Assembly (NCBI RefSeq): GCF_017308075.1
Contig: NZ_JAFKFX010000029.1
Coordinates: 124,001-188,000 of the forward strand
DNA length: 64,000 bases
Reading direction: 5' to 3'
Source of the DNA: Allobosea sp.
GTDB taxonomy: Bacteria; Pseudomonadota; Alphaproteobacteria; Rhizobiales; Beijerinckiaceae
The position numbers and the translations under genes were made by a program. Shown piece by piece: positions 44,169-53,324 of the stretch (positions within the stretch are counted from its first letter, which is position 1; the number at the start of each line of letters is the position of its first letter). The notes under the pieces are model-generated. The model saw only the letters and a list, made by a program, of their open reading frames with translations. It was not told where the DNA came from and made no database searches.

Positions 44169-45213
44169 GAGCCTCGGATTTGAAATCGGAATCTGTGGGA
44201 TTCCCTTGAGGGCGGCTTTGTGATTCACGGTTTTGGAGGTGGATCATGGGTCGCAGCTATTCGTCTGATCTTCGCGAACGGGTTGCCGGCTTCGTCGCGG
44301 CGGGGCATTCGCGTCGTGCGGCGGCGCGTCATTTCGGGGTGAGCGAGAGCTTTGCGGTAAAGCTGCTTCAGCGCGCGACCCGCCTGAAGACGTTGCGGCC
44401 GGCGCGGCAGGGACGTCCGCCCGGCAGCAGGCTGGACGCGCACGGCGCCTTCCTGGTGGCCCAGGTCGAGGCCACGCCCGACATCACCATGCCGGAGCTC
44501 GCCGCCCGGTTGGTCCAGGCGACGGGGGTGAGTGCGGCGCCGGCGGTTTTGTCGCGGTTCCTGTGCCGGCTGGGCTTCACATATAAAAAAAGCGCTGATG
44601 GCGTCGGAATGCGCACGCGCTGACATCGCTGAGCAGCGCACCCTCTGGATCACGCGCCGCCAGCCGCTGATGCGGCTCGAGCCTCATAGGCTCGTCTTCA
44701 TCGACGAGACCGCGATCACCACCAAGATGGTCCGGCTGCGCGGCCGCAGCCAGCGCGGAGAGAGGCTGCCCGCCTCGGCGCCCTTCGGCCATTGGCGCAC
44801 CCAGAGCTTCATCGCGGCTCTGCGCTGCCACGGGCTGACCGCGCCGTGGATCGTCGACAAGGCCATGGATCGCGTCGCCTTCGATCTCTACATCGAGACC
44901 CAGCTCGCGCCGACGCTCTCGAAGGGCGACATCGTCATCCTCGACAATCTCGCCGTCCACAAAAGCGACCGCGCCGCCCGATGCCTTGCCGAAAGAGGCG
45001 CCTGGTTCCTCTTCCTGCCGCCCTACAGCCCGGACCTGAACCCAATCGAGATGGCCTTCGCAAAGCTCAAGGCCCATCTCAGGCGCAGCGCCGCAAGAAC
45101 ATTCGACGCCCTCTGGAAGGCCGTCGGAGACATCTGCGAGATCGTCACACCAGCCGAATGCAGAAACCTCTTTAGACACGCAGGATATGCGTCAGATTAA
45201 ACGTCCGACGCTC
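44169..45213 (+). mobile_element. IS630-family insertion sequence inside IS110
   Basis: About 1045 bp, flanked by the TA target duplication typical of IS630. Ends: GAGCCTCGGATTTGAAATCGG on the left and, reverse-complemented, GAGCGTCGGACGTTTAATCTG on the right, giving imperfect inverted repeats. It carries one transposase in two overlapping frames. Confidence 0.85.
44246..45200 (+). CDS. IS630 transposase expressed by frameshift (OrfA/OrfB)
   Basis: OrfA (44246-44623) encodes the HTH domain MGRSYSSDLRERVAGFVAAGHSRRAAARHFGVSE. OrfB (from 44532) encodes the DDE domain: Asp in RLVFIDETAI, Asp in IVILDNLAVHKS, Glu in DLNPIEMAFAKLK. The frames meet at a run of seven A (44585-44591); slipping to the +1 frame there would join FTYKK to KKALMASECARAD. 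Programmed frameshifting is known in this family. Alternatively one base was lost or gained and the gene is dead; the intact DDE triad favours an active element. Confidence 0.82.
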
Positions 45214-45215
45214 TA

Positions 45216-45953
45216 GGCCGCGAACTGACGTCCGGAGCGGAACTGGGTCGGATCGGTGACGGTGGCCGCCAACGCGCTTGCTCCGAGCAGGCCCACGCCC
45301 GGCACGGTGGCGATGCGCTGCGCGAGATCGCTCGATCGGTACCAGGCCAGCAAGTCTCGTTCGAGCTGGCGGATGCGGTCCTGAGCCTCGATTGCTTGCT
45401 CGGCCAAGGCGCTGATCACCTTGGCGGCGAGATCGGGAACCCCGAACGCGCCACCGGCCACAGCGCGTCGGGCGAAGGCCAAGGCGTGGGTGATGCCCTT
45501 CGGGATATCGATGCCAAACTCGGCCAGGAGCCCACGGATCATGTTGATGAGTTGCGTACGCTGACAAACGAGGAGGTCGCGGGTGCGATGAAGCGCGAGC
45601 GCGGCCTGCTGCTCGACCGACTTGATCGGAACAAAGCGCATGGTCGGGCGCGTGACCGACTCGCAGATCGCCTCCGCATCAGCGGCGTCGGTCTTGCCCC
45701 GCTTCACATATGGCTTGACGTAGGCCGTAGGCATCAATCGCACAGTATGACCCAGAGCGGTCAGTTCGCGCGCCCGTTGATGACTCGTGCCGCAAGCCTC
45801 CATGCCGATCAGGCAAGGCGCAAGCTTGCGGAAGAAGGGAATCACCTGAGCTCGCCTCAGCGCTCGTCGGGCGAGGACCTCTCCCGTTCCACCGATAGCG
45901 TGCACCTGGAAGACATTCTTGGCCAGATCGATGCCGACAGTCGTGATCTCCAT
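45216..45953 (-). pseudogene. N-terminal part of IS110 transposase
   Basis: The RuvC-like DEDD domain: Asp in TTVGIDLAKNVFQVHAIG, Glu in CLIGMEACGTSHQRAREL, Asp pair in KRGKTDAADAEAICE, then the linker and ATVPGVGLLGASALAATVTDPTQFRSGRQFAA, where the IS630 interrupts. The ATG at 45953 begins the family's usual MEITTVGIDLAK. Confidence 0.85.
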
Positions 45954-46212
45954 CGTGGTCGCTCCAAGCTCGTGCTGCGTGACAGCACCACTGTGGCGCC
46001 GCAACGCCGGGAGCGGGAGCCATCCACCCCATCTGCTTTCGGACGGGTCGGCTTTTCTGGCTTCCTTTACCCTCGATGGATCGATGGAGCTAGATTGCTC
46101 ACGCAGACTCAGCGGAACACGAGCAGACGCACACGGTGTCCGCCGTCGGCGATCGCATCCCTGGCTGGGGCCTGCATCCGTTGAAGGCCATAATGTCTGA
46201 TGCTCACTGCGC

Positions 46213-47010
46213 TTAAGCGAGAGCCTGATTCTTCGACGCGAGGATGCGCCCCATTTTATCGGCCACGGCCTGAAGGGGGGTGAGCAGGCGCGCCTCGGCT
46301 TGGGCCGGTGTCAACGCGCTCAGCAGATAGATCACGTTCATCGTTGCGAAGACACGCTCGTCGAACATGATCGGCACGCCGATGCTGTAGATCTTTCCCT
46401 CGTACATGAGCCGCGAGTAGCTCTCATCCATTGTAGCGTAGCCAAGTCTTCGAACGCTTTCGATCTTGGCAGCCAGCTTCTCCGGAGAACGAATGAGCTC
46501 GTTCGTTGCCTTGGGATCCGCCGCTACGCGCTTGAAGATCTCTGCCCGCTCGCCCTGGGGACAGAAAGCGACATAGGCCAGCCCCAGACTCGTTGCGAGC
46601 ATCGGCGCCCGATAACCCGGTGGACGACTGAAGGTGATCGGTGCGCCCTCGCGCGAGGACTTGATCACCAGCATTGCGTCGTTGTCCAGAATCGCGACGT
46701 CCGATGGCCAACCGATCTCGCGACGAAAAGCGGTCAGCTCGTCGGCGATCAGCGCAGCGACGACGGAGTGCCGATCGTAGCTGTTGGATAAGAGCAGGGT
46801 CTTGCCCGTGACTTGATAGACCGCGTTCGCCTCGTCGCGCATGACGTAGCCGGCGTGCTGCAGCGTCTCCAGCATCCGCACGATGGTAGCCTTGTCGATG
46901 CCGGTCAGGCGATGCGTCTCGCCTACAGTGGCCCGACCATTCGCCATGTTAACGGCCGCCAGAACGTCCAGAACACGTAGTGCGGCAGTAACGGGCTTGT
47001 ACGACGCCAT
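46213..47010 (-). CDS. IclR-family regulator of the catabolic cargo
   Basis: A 265-residue IclR-family protein. HTH at residues about 8-70 (AALRVLDVLAAVNMANGRATVGETHRLTGIDKATIVRMLETLQHAGYV); effector domain to the end (AILDNDAMLVIKSSREGAPITF, RRLGYATMDES, SIGVPIMFDERVFATMNVIYLL). It is the distal-end regulator of the 46-60 kb gene set and the best candidate for the operator at 53245-53261. ATG at 47010 (MASYKPV). Confidence 0.85.
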   Translation of the reverse strand: MASYKPVTAALRVLDVLAAVNMANGRATVGETHRLTGIDKATIVRMLETLQHAGYVMRDEANAVYQVTGKTLLLSNSYDRHSVVAALIADELTAFRREIGWPSDVAILDNDAMLVIKSSREGAPITFSRPPGYRAPMLATSLGLAYVAFCPQGERAEIFKRVAADPKATNELIRSPEKLAAKIESVRRLGYATMDESYSRLMYEGKIYSIGVPIMFDERVFATMNVIYLLSALTPAQAEARLLTPLQAVADKMGRILASKNQALA

Positions 47011-47061
47011 GGACCGATCGTCTCCGATATGTGCTCTCTGGAGCACCTTGGCCCCGTATCA

Positions 47062-48306
47062 CTATATGACGCCCTGCGCGCGAAGACAGGCGAATGCTGA
47101 GCTGTCGAGCCCAAGCTCCTCGCCAAGTACGGCTTCCGTGTGCTGCCCGAGCAAGGGCGGCGCAGCGCGGAACGTCGCCGGCGTCGCGCTCAGGCGGGCT
47201 GGGAAGGCGACTCCGTTAACGCCTGTGCCGTCCGAACGCTCCAGCACGATCTCGAGGTTTCGAGCCTTCACATGGGGGTCGGCGAAGACGTCCGGCAGGG
47301 TGTTGATCGGCCCGCACGGCACTCCGGCCCGCTCCAGCCTCATGATCGCTTCGTCGCGCATCAACCCAGCCAACAATGTCGTCAGTTCATCGTCGATTGC
47401 CGCGCGGTTGCGCACCCGCGCCTCGTTCGTCGCGTAGCGTGGATCGTCGGCGAGGCCGGGAGAGCCGAGTGCGGCGCTCAGTTTCCGGAATTGTCCGTCA
47501 TTGCCGCAGGCGACGATGACGTGGCCATCGACAACCGGGTAGACGCGATAAGGTACGACATTGGGGTGATTGTTGCCCATGCGTGTGGGAACGGCACCGC
47601 CGGCCAACCAATTCGCCCCCTGATTGGCTAGCATCGCCACCTGACAATCGAGAAGGGCGCAGTCGATATGCTGGCCTTCACCCGTTCGGTCGCGATGGAT
47701 CAAGGCGGCCAGAATGGCGGATACGGCATACATCCCGGTGAAAAGGTCGCTGACGGCGACCCCGACCTTCATCGGCGCCGCCCCGGGCAGGCCGTCTGCC
47801 TGGCCTGTGACGCTCATCAACCCACCCATGCCCTGAACCAGGAAGTCATAGCCGGCGCGATGAGCATAGGGGCCGGTCTGGCCGAAGCCCGTGATCGAGC
47901 AATAGATCAGACGGGGGTCGCCCGAGCGCAGGCTCTCATGGTCGAGACCGTATTTGACGAGGCCGCCGACCTTGAAGTTCTCGATCACGACGTCGCAGCG
48001 CGCCGCGAGGCGTCTCACCAATGCGGCGCCTTCCGGCCGCGCGAAGTCGATGGTCACCGACCGCTTATTGCGGTTGCAGGCGGTAAAATACGCCGCGTCG
48101 CGCGTGTTGTCCGGCCCATCGAGAAAGGGGGGGCCCCATTTGCGCGTATCGTCGCCCCCTTGCGGTGCCTCGACCTTGATGACATCCGCGCCCAGATCGC
48201 CGAGCGCCTGGCCGGCCCAGGGCCCGGCGAGCACGCGGCTTAGGTCCAGCACCTTGAGATGCGACAACGGGCCTGGAGTCACGGTTGCCTGTTCTACTCC
48301 GATCAT
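47062..48306 (-). CDS. CaiB/BaiF family (class III) CoA-transferase
   Basis: A 414-residue formyl-CoA-transferase-type enzyme. It has LSHLKVLDLSRVLAGPWAGQALGDLGADVIKVEAP, NRNKRSVTIDFARPEG, and the catalytic Asp candidate in PMKVGVAVSDLFTGMYA. GGDDTRKWGPPF matches succinyl-CoA-dependent transferases. It probably activates the imported acid to its CoA ester. ATG overlaps the livM stop (ATGA), so it is the last gene of the transporter operon. Confidence 0.88.
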   Translation of the reverse strand: MIGVEQATVTPGPLSHLKVLDLSRVLAGPWAGQALGDLGADVIKVEAPQGGDDTRKWGPPFLDGPDNTRDAAYFTACNRNKRSVTIDFARPEGAALVRRLAARCDVVIENFKVGGLVKYGLDHESLRSGDPRLIYCSITGFGQTGPYAHRAGYDFLVQGMGGLMSVTGQADGLPGAAPMKVGVAVSDLFTGMYAVSAILAALIHRDRTGEGQHIDCALLDCQVAMLANQGANWLAGGAVPTRMGNNHPNVVPYRVYPVVDGHVIVACGNDGQFRKLSAALGSPGLADDPRYATNEARVRNRAAIDDELTTLLAGLMRDEAIMRLERAGVPCGPINTLPDVFADPHVKARNLEIVLERSDGTGVNGVAFPARLSATPATFRAAPPLLGQHTEAVLGEELGLDSSAFACLRAQGVI

Positions 48307-49322
48307 GCCGAACGCTTCCGGGCGAAGCGATCGAGCAGCGTGCCCAGAATGCCCTTCGGCATATAGATGATGAAGAGCACCAGCAGCACGCCATAGACCA
48401 GCATGTCGAGCGCCAGCGCACGCGTTCCGAACAGGGCGGAGAGCACCTGCGAACTCTGCATCGTCACGCGCAGGCCTTCGCTGAGCAATTGGGTGAAGAC
48501 GGCGCCGACGGTGGGGCCGAGCAGGACACCCATGCCGCCCGCGATGGCCCCGAAGACGATGTTCAGCGAAATGCCGAGCCCGGCGATGGTCTCCGGCGAG
48601 ACATACATCTGGTATTGCGCGAAGAGTGCGCCGCCCAAGGCGCACAGCGCCGCCGAAATGGCCGTGATCTTGAGCTTCTCGCGCGTTACGTCGACGCCCG
48701 CTGCGGCGGCAGCCTCTTCGTCCTGGCCCAAGGCATCGAGCGCGAGGCGGTCCATGCTACGGTCGACACGGCTCCAAACATAGAGCGTTCCCGCCCAGAG
48801 CGCGAGGACTATGAAATAGGACAGCACGCGATTGGGCTCGAACTGCACGGCGTAGAGGGACACCCCGTCGCCATGGCGCGTGGGCTGCGTTCCGAGCGAG
48901 CCGCCTGTGACGCCGCGCCAGCCGACGATGCACAGCCGCACGAACTCGACCATCGCCATGGTCATCAGCGCGAAATAATGCCCCTTGATCCGCTGGAGGA
49001 AGCAGGGATAGCCAACGAGAAGAGCCGCGACGACCGCGAGGGCAACGGCAATCGGAATGCCGAGAAGCGGCGTCAGGCCGAGCTGGTTCCACAGCAGAAC
49101 GGTCGCATACGCGCCGATACCGGTGAACGCGCCATGGCCAAGCGAAGTCAGGCCGAAGCGCCCCATGAGCGACCAGGCAGTGTAGATCTGCGCCCACAGC
49201 AGCATCTGGATGGCCAGATGCAGATAATAGCGCGAGCCACCGGGGTTGACCCAGCCGATGAGTACCGGAACGCAGGCGAGGACGACGAGGCCCAGCGTCG
49301 AAAGGAGAATCTTGCGGTTCAT
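48303..49322 (-). CDS. livM: branched-chain amino-acid-type ABC transporter permease LivM
   Basis: A 339-residue permease with about nine membrane segments, ending in IIYMPKGILGTLLDRFARKRSA. Signatures: YTAWSLMGRFGLTSLGHGAFTGIGAYA and the cytoplasmic loop GQDEEAAAAAGVDVTREKLKITAISAALCALGGALFAQYQMYVSP. It overlaps both neighbours by a few bases, showing tight operon structure. In such catabolic clusters Liv-type importers often carry carboxylic acids rather than amino acids. Confidence 0.88.
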   Translation of the reverse strand: MNRKILLSTLGLVVLACVPVLIGWVNPGGSRYYLHLAIQMLLWAQIYTAWSLMGRFGLTSLGHGAFTGIGAYATVLLWNQLGLTPLLGIPIAVALAVVAALLVGYPCFLQRIKGHYFALMTMAMVEFVRLCIVGWRGVTGGSLGTQPTRHGDGVSLYAVQFEPNRVLSYFIVLALWAGTLYVWSRVDRSMDRLALDALGQDEEAAAAAGVDVTREKLKITAISAALCALGGALFAQYQMYVSPETIAGLGISLNIVFGAIAGGMGVLLGPTVGAVFTQLLSEGLRVTMQSSQVLSALFGTRALALDMLVYGVLLVLFIIYMPKGILGTLLDRFARKRSA

Positions 49323-50191
49323 CAGCGCGCTCTCATGACGCCCTGCGGGCGAATGAACATCATGACCATGAAAAACAGGAAGGCGATCGCGTAGCCCCAC
49401 TCACTGGCGAGGCAGGAGCCGCCAATGGTGATGAACTGCGCGATGATGACGGCTGCAACGAGCCCGCCGACGATGTTGCCGAGCCCGCCGAGCACGCAGA
49501 CCATGAAGATCAGCGGGCCGAACTGCAGTCCAATCTGCGGATAGGTGTCGAACTGCATCGCCATCAGCGCGCCGGCCAGACCGGCAAGGCCGCCACCGAT
49601 CGCGGATGTGATGGCATAGAGCCGCTTCGCGTCCGCTCCCATCAATGGCATCACGCGGCGGTCCTGGCTCAGCGCCAGGATGGCAAGGCCGAGCCAGCTG
49701 CGGCGCAGGAAAAAGCGCAGCGCGACGACGGCGACGATGGCGACCGCCAAGGTGACTACACGCGACCAGGAGAAGAACATATCGCCGGCGGAGAAGGAGC
49801 CGAGCTGGACGCCGAGGCTGCGGAACTCGACGCCGAACGCCATGGTCGCCAGCGCCTGCAGAACGAAGATCACGCCTCCCGTCGCGAGCAGCTGATTGAT
49901 CGGAGGGGCGTCGAGAAGCGGGCTGATGACCAGCATATGCAACAGCACGCCGGCGCCTGCCGTGAACGCGACGCCGAGCGCGATCGCGAGTGGCAGGGGC
50001 AGGCCAAGCACGGCGAAAGCCCAGTAGACGCCGTACATACCCACCATCACCAGTTCGGCGTAGCAGATCCACACCACGTCCACGACGCCGAAGATGAGGT
50101 TGAGGCCGAGCGAGAGCAGCGCCAGCAAGCCGGCCAGCAGAAGCCCGTTCAGGATGGCCTCGAGGAAGAAGATATCGAGCGAGCAGCTCAT
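49322..50191 (-). CDS. livH: branched-chain amino-acid-type ABC transporter permease LivH
   Basis: A 289-residue permease with about eight membrane segments: LNGLLLAGLLALLSLGLNLIFGVVDVVWICYAELVMVGMY and ALSQDRRVMPLMGADAKRLYAITSAIGGGLAGLAGALMA are the LivH signatures. Stop and the livM ATG overlap (TGATG); its ATG overlaps the livF stop. Confidence 0.88.
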   Translation of the reverse strand: MSCSLDIFFLEAILNGLLLAGLLALLSLGLNLIFGVVDVVWICYAELVMVGMYGVYWAFAVLGLPLPLAIALGVAFTAGAGVLLHMLVISPLLDAPPINQLLATGGVIFVLQALATMAFGVEFRSLGVQLGSFSAGDMFFSWSRVVTLAVAIVAVVALRFFLRRSWLGLAILALSQDRRVMPLMGADAKRLYAITSAIGGGLAGLAGALMAMQFDTYPQIGLQFGPLIFMVCVLGGLGNIVGGLVAAVIIAQFITIGGSCLASEWGYAIAFLFFMVMMFIRPQGVMRAR

Positions 50192-50904
50192 GCCGTAAGC
50201 CCCATGTAGGATTTGCGGACGACTTCGGAATGCAACATCTCACTCCCCGCCCCGCTCAGGCGTACCCGGCCGACCTCGAGCAGATATGCGCGATCGACGA
50301 CCTGCAGGACCTGCCGGACGTTCTGCTCGACGATCAGCACCGTGTAGCCGTCCGCGCTGATGCGGCGCACCAGTTCGAACACCTGCTCGACGACGACGGG
50401 AGCGAGGCCCGTCGAAGGTTCGTCGAGCAGGATGAGCTTGGGATCGCTCATCAGGGCACGACCGATGGCGCACATCTGCTGTTCGCCGCCAGACATGGTG
50501 CCGGCGAGCTGCGCACGGCGCTCTTTCAGGCGCGGGAACAGCGCGTAGACATAGTCGAGTCGTTCCTCGAACTTCGGCCGTGCCGAGCGGATAAATGCGC
50601 CCATGCGCAGGTTCTGCTCGACGGAAAGTCCCGGGAACAGGCGTCGGTTTTCCGGCACATGCGCGATTCCGGTCTCGAGGATCCGGTGCGGCGGCAGGGC
50701 ACGCAGGTCGCGCCCTGCCATCAGGATCGAGCCGCGCTGGGCCGGGAGCATACCGGAGATGACGCGAAGAAGCGTCGTCTTGCCCGCGCCGTTGGCGCCG
50801 ATCACGGCGACGGATTCCCCGGGCTCGATGCGCATCCGCACATCCTTGATGGCGGGAAAGCCGCCATATCCTGCGTCGACGTCCTTCAGTTCGAGCAGGC
50901 TCAT
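50188..50904 (-). CDS. livF: ABC transporter ATP-binding protein LivF
   Basis: A 238-residue ATPase: Walker A GANGAGKTT, signature TMSGGEQQMCAIGRALM, Walker B LILLDEPSTGLAP, switch in VLIVEQNVRQVLQV. The ALPPHRILETGIAHVPENRRLFPGLSVEQNLRMGA block is typical of LivF. Overlaps livH and livG by 4 bp each. Confidence 0.9.
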   Translation of the reverse strand: MSLLELKDVDAGYGGFPAIKDVRMRIEPGESVAVIGANGAGKTTLLRVISGMLPAQRGSILMAGRDLRALPPHRILETGIAHVPENRRLFPGLSVEQNLRMGAFIRSARPKFEERLDYVYALFPRLKERRAQLAGTMSGGEQQMCAIGRALMSDPKLILLDEPSTGLAPVVVEQVFELVRRISADGYTVLIVEQNVRQVLQVVDRAYLLEVGRVRLSGAGSEMLHSEVVRKSYMGLTA

Positions 50905-51641
50905 TGCGCGGCCTCCTTCGCGGCCTCGCGGCCGAGATAGACCGCGATCACGTTCGGATCGGCCTGGGAGCCGGCTGGGTCTCCGTCATAGATGACCTCG
51001 CCATGGTCGAGCACCACGACCCGATCGACGACACGCATGAGCACACCCATGATGTGCTCGACCCAGATGATGGTGATGCCGCGCTCCTTGCGGATGGTGT
51101 CGAGCATAGCGGCGGCCTGGTTCATCTCGCTCGGGTCGAGCCCGTTCAGGCTTTCGTCGGCGAGCAGCAGGCGAGGCTGACTTGCGATCGCGCGGGCGAG
51201 TTCGAGCTTCTTCAGCGCGGCAGCGCCCATGCCTTCGGTGGTCGAATGCGGATCGGTGGGCAGGCCGACCAGTTCCAGGGCTTCGGCCGCCTGCCGCCAG
51301 CATTTGTCGCGGGACGTCTTGCGGTCCTGGCCGAACCAGGCGGCGAGAGCGACATTCTCCAGCACCGTTAGCTTGGCGAATGGGCGGGGGATCTGGAAGG
51401 TCCGCCCGATGCCTGCGTGGCAGATGCTCTGCGCACCGAGGCCGGTGATGTCGCGTCCGTCGAAGGTCACGCTTCCGGCGGTCGGCGTGTAGAAGCCCGC
51501 GATGCAGCTGAAGGTGGTGCTCTTGCCTGAGCCGTTGGGCCCGATCAGGCCCATGATTTCGCCTTCGCGTACGTCGAAGGAAACATTCGAGACAGCAGCA
51601 AAGCCACCGAAACTCTTGGTTAGTCCACGCACTGCAAGCAT
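50901..51641 (-). CDS. livG: ABC transporter ATP-binding protein LivG with altered signature motif
   Basis: A 246-residue ATPase with Walker A GPNGSGKST and a LivG-type Q-loop region (GIGRTFQIPRPF). The signature that is normally LSYGQQRRLEIARAL reads EGMGAAALKKLELARAI, and Walker B ends LLLADESLNGLDPSE with Ser in place of Pro. His is kept in IIWVEHIMG. The partner LivF has canonical motifs, so one of the two composite ATP sites would be degenerate. First of the five Liv/CoA-transferase genes; the binding protein gene lies 95 bp upstream. Confidence 0.88.
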   Translation of the reverse strand: MLAVRGLTKSFGGFAAVSNVSFDVREGEIMGLIGPNGSGKSTTFSCIAGFYTPTAGSVTFDGRDITGLGAQSICHAGIGRTFQIPRPFAKLTVLENVALAAWFGQDRKTSRDKCWRQAAEALELVGLPTDPHSTTEGMGAAALKKLELARAIASQPRLLLADESLNGLDPSEMNQAAAMLDTIRKERGITIIWVEHIMGVLMRVVDRVVVLDHGEVIYDGDPAGSQADPNVIAVYLGREAAKEAAQ

Positions 51642-51735
51642 GAGGCCTCTCCGCGGCGCCTGCCACGTCAGCGGTTGTCCGAGGTTGAAAAGAGGTTAAC
51701 CGCTCGACTGCTGGCGCAGCCGAGCGGCAGCGGCG

Positions 51736-53019
51736 TCACTGCGCGTAGGCGTGCCCCTTGGGGAGAGGCATCACCGGATCGGCCGTCTTGATCGCGGTTG
51801 GCCAGACGACCTTCGTGCCTTGCGGCGTATGCTGCATGATGACCGGCGAGGAACGCTCGTTCTGGCCGGACATAGCAGCACCCGGCCCGAAGAACTTCAC
51901 GCCATAACCCTGCACTGTTCCGCCGACCGGAATGTCGGACGCCAGAGCGGCCTTGCGCAGCGCTTCGGGATCCACGCCGCCGAACTGCTTGATGGCTCGG
52001 GGCAGCACGTCGGTGAAGAGGATCCAGCTCTGATTGAAGCCCATCCAGAAATTGGATTCAGGCTCGCTGCCCGTCTTCGCCTTGTAGCGCTTGACGGCTT
52101 CCTCGATCACGCCGCCAAGGCCTGGCGCTAAGGTCTTCGCATCCAGGAGCTGCGCGGACACCGGATCGACGTCCATGATGTATTGCACGTCGTCGCCCGC
52201 CGATTCACGGATCCGGTCAATGTTGGAATAGCCGGCACCGTGACCGATCAGCGCCTTCCACTTGAGGCCCTGCTCCTTGGCCTGGCGCAGGAAAAGCGCA
52301 ATGTCGGGATTGTAGCCTGTATGGAGGATGACATCCGGCCGCGCGCGGCGAAGTTTGGAGATCATCGCCGAGAGGTCCGTCGCTGTGACGGCATAGCCCT
52401 CCTCGAGGACGATGTTCAGACCGAGCTTGCTGCAGGTGTCCTTGTTGCCCTTCGCGACGCCGGTCCCATAAGGGCCATCCTCGTGAATGACGGCGATCTT
52501 CAGGTCTTTCGGCTCGACCCCGAAGCGCGCCTTCGCGTTCTCCTTCAGGAAGAGGCAGGACGCTTCGCCATACTGGTCGGAATGGACCTGGGAGCGGAAA
52601 ACGTATTGCAGATTGCGATTGGCGAAGACTGCCGACGAGATGCAGACGTTCGCCCACATGAACCGCTTGGCGTTGTCGACCTTGGCAGCCATGGGAACGC
52701 ATTGCGCGCTTGAATAGACGCCCATTACGAGGTCCACTCGGTCCTCGTTCAGCAGTCGCTCGGCGGCGTTGATGGCGACGTCGACCTTCGATTGCGCGTC
52801 GACGATGATCGGGGCGAGCTTGCGCCCCTCCACGCCGCCCTTCTCGTTGATCATGTCGATGGCGGTCTGAGTCCCGATCGAGGCGTTGACCGAGCCCCCG
52901 CCGGCAAATGGGCCAGTCTGATCGTAGATGACGCCCAGCTTGATGTCTTGGGCCGAGGCAGCCGCGCCGATCGTAAGCCCGGCCGCGATCGCGGCGGCGC
53001 GCAGGTAAGTCATGGTCAT
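51736..53019 (-). CDS. Liv-type periplasmic substrate-binding protein
   Basis: A 427-residue type I periplasmic binding protein. Signal MTMTYLRAAAIAAGLTIGAAASAQ; mature part starts DIKLGVIYDQTGPFAGGGSVNASIGTQTAIDMINEKGGVEGRKL, with IVDAQSKVDVAINAAERLLNEDRVDLVMGVYSSAQ in lobe 1. Longer than LivJ, as in ABC importers for aromatic or organic acids. ATG at 53019 follows GGGAGAG. The upstream 100 codons of the open frame lie in the intergenic promoter and are rejected. Confidence 0.85.
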   Translation of the reverse strand: MTMTYLRAAAIAAGLTIGAAASAQDIKLGVIYDQTGPFAGGGSVNASIGTQTAIDMINEKGGVEGRKLAPIIVDAQSKVDVAINAAERLLNEDRVDLVMGVYSSAQCVPMAAKVDNAKRFMWANVCISSAVFANRNLQYVFRSQVHSDQYGEASCLFLKENAKARFGVEPKDLKIAVIHEDGPYGTGVAKGNKDTCSKLGLNIVLEEGYAVTATDLSAMISKLRRARPDVILHTGYNPDIALFLRQAKEQGLKWKALIGHGAGYSNIDRIRESAGDDVQYIMDVDPVSAQLLDAKTLAPGLGGVIEEAVKRYKAKTGSEPESNFWMGFNQSWILFTDVLPRAIKQFGGVDPEALRKAALASDIPVGGTVQGYGVKFFGPGAAMSGQNERSSPVIMQHTPQGTKVVWPTAIKTADPVMPLPKGHAYAQ

Positions 53020-53324
53020 AGTCTCTCCCTGTGTTCCGTCCCGTGCGCCCGGTCCCTGAGCTTCTTCCGCCGCTAGGGGCGGGAGTCGTCGGCGGGCGCG
53101 TTTCTCTTGTCGCGGACCGAGCCGCTCTTTCGTCGCTGACCAGGGCCTCGCTCCGCCTGTCGCGCTTTTTCCGTCACGAAAGCAGGCTTGCGATTTCGCC
53201 TTGCCAACTGCCCGGCACGATGGCAAAGAATGGCTACGTTGTAAATGAAATTCTATTTCATCTAATGAAATACCGCAAGGAGCCATATGCGCTCCTCGTG
53301 GGGGAACGGTTCAGGGAGCTACGT
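53020..53324. promoter_or_regulatory. 305-bp divergent promoter region of the catabolic cluster
   Basis: Separates the leftward transport operon from the rightward enzyme operon. The left two-thirds are GC-rich without coding pattern; the A/T-rich right part contains the operator listed separately. No other element is visible. Confidence 0.5.
53245..53270. promoter_or_regulatory. IclR-type operator: ATGAAAT-N3-ATTTCAT plus third half-site
   Basis: Inverted repeat ATGAAAT / ATTTCAT with 3-bp centre at 53245-53261, followed two bases later by a direct third ATGAAAT (53264-53270). Three half-sites in a divergent promoter fit an IclR-family regulator, here probably the 46213 gene. It lies about 55 bp before the rightward start. 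Confidence 0.6.

Larger units (their letters stand above)
43872..45953 (-). mobile_element. IS110-family element interrupted by IS630
   Basis: The 5' transposase part is at 45216-45953 and the 3' part at 43872-44166; together they make a full-length IS110 transposase. Coordinates cover the gene only, because IS110 elements lack typical inverted repeats and the ends cannot be fixed. Confidence 0.8.
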
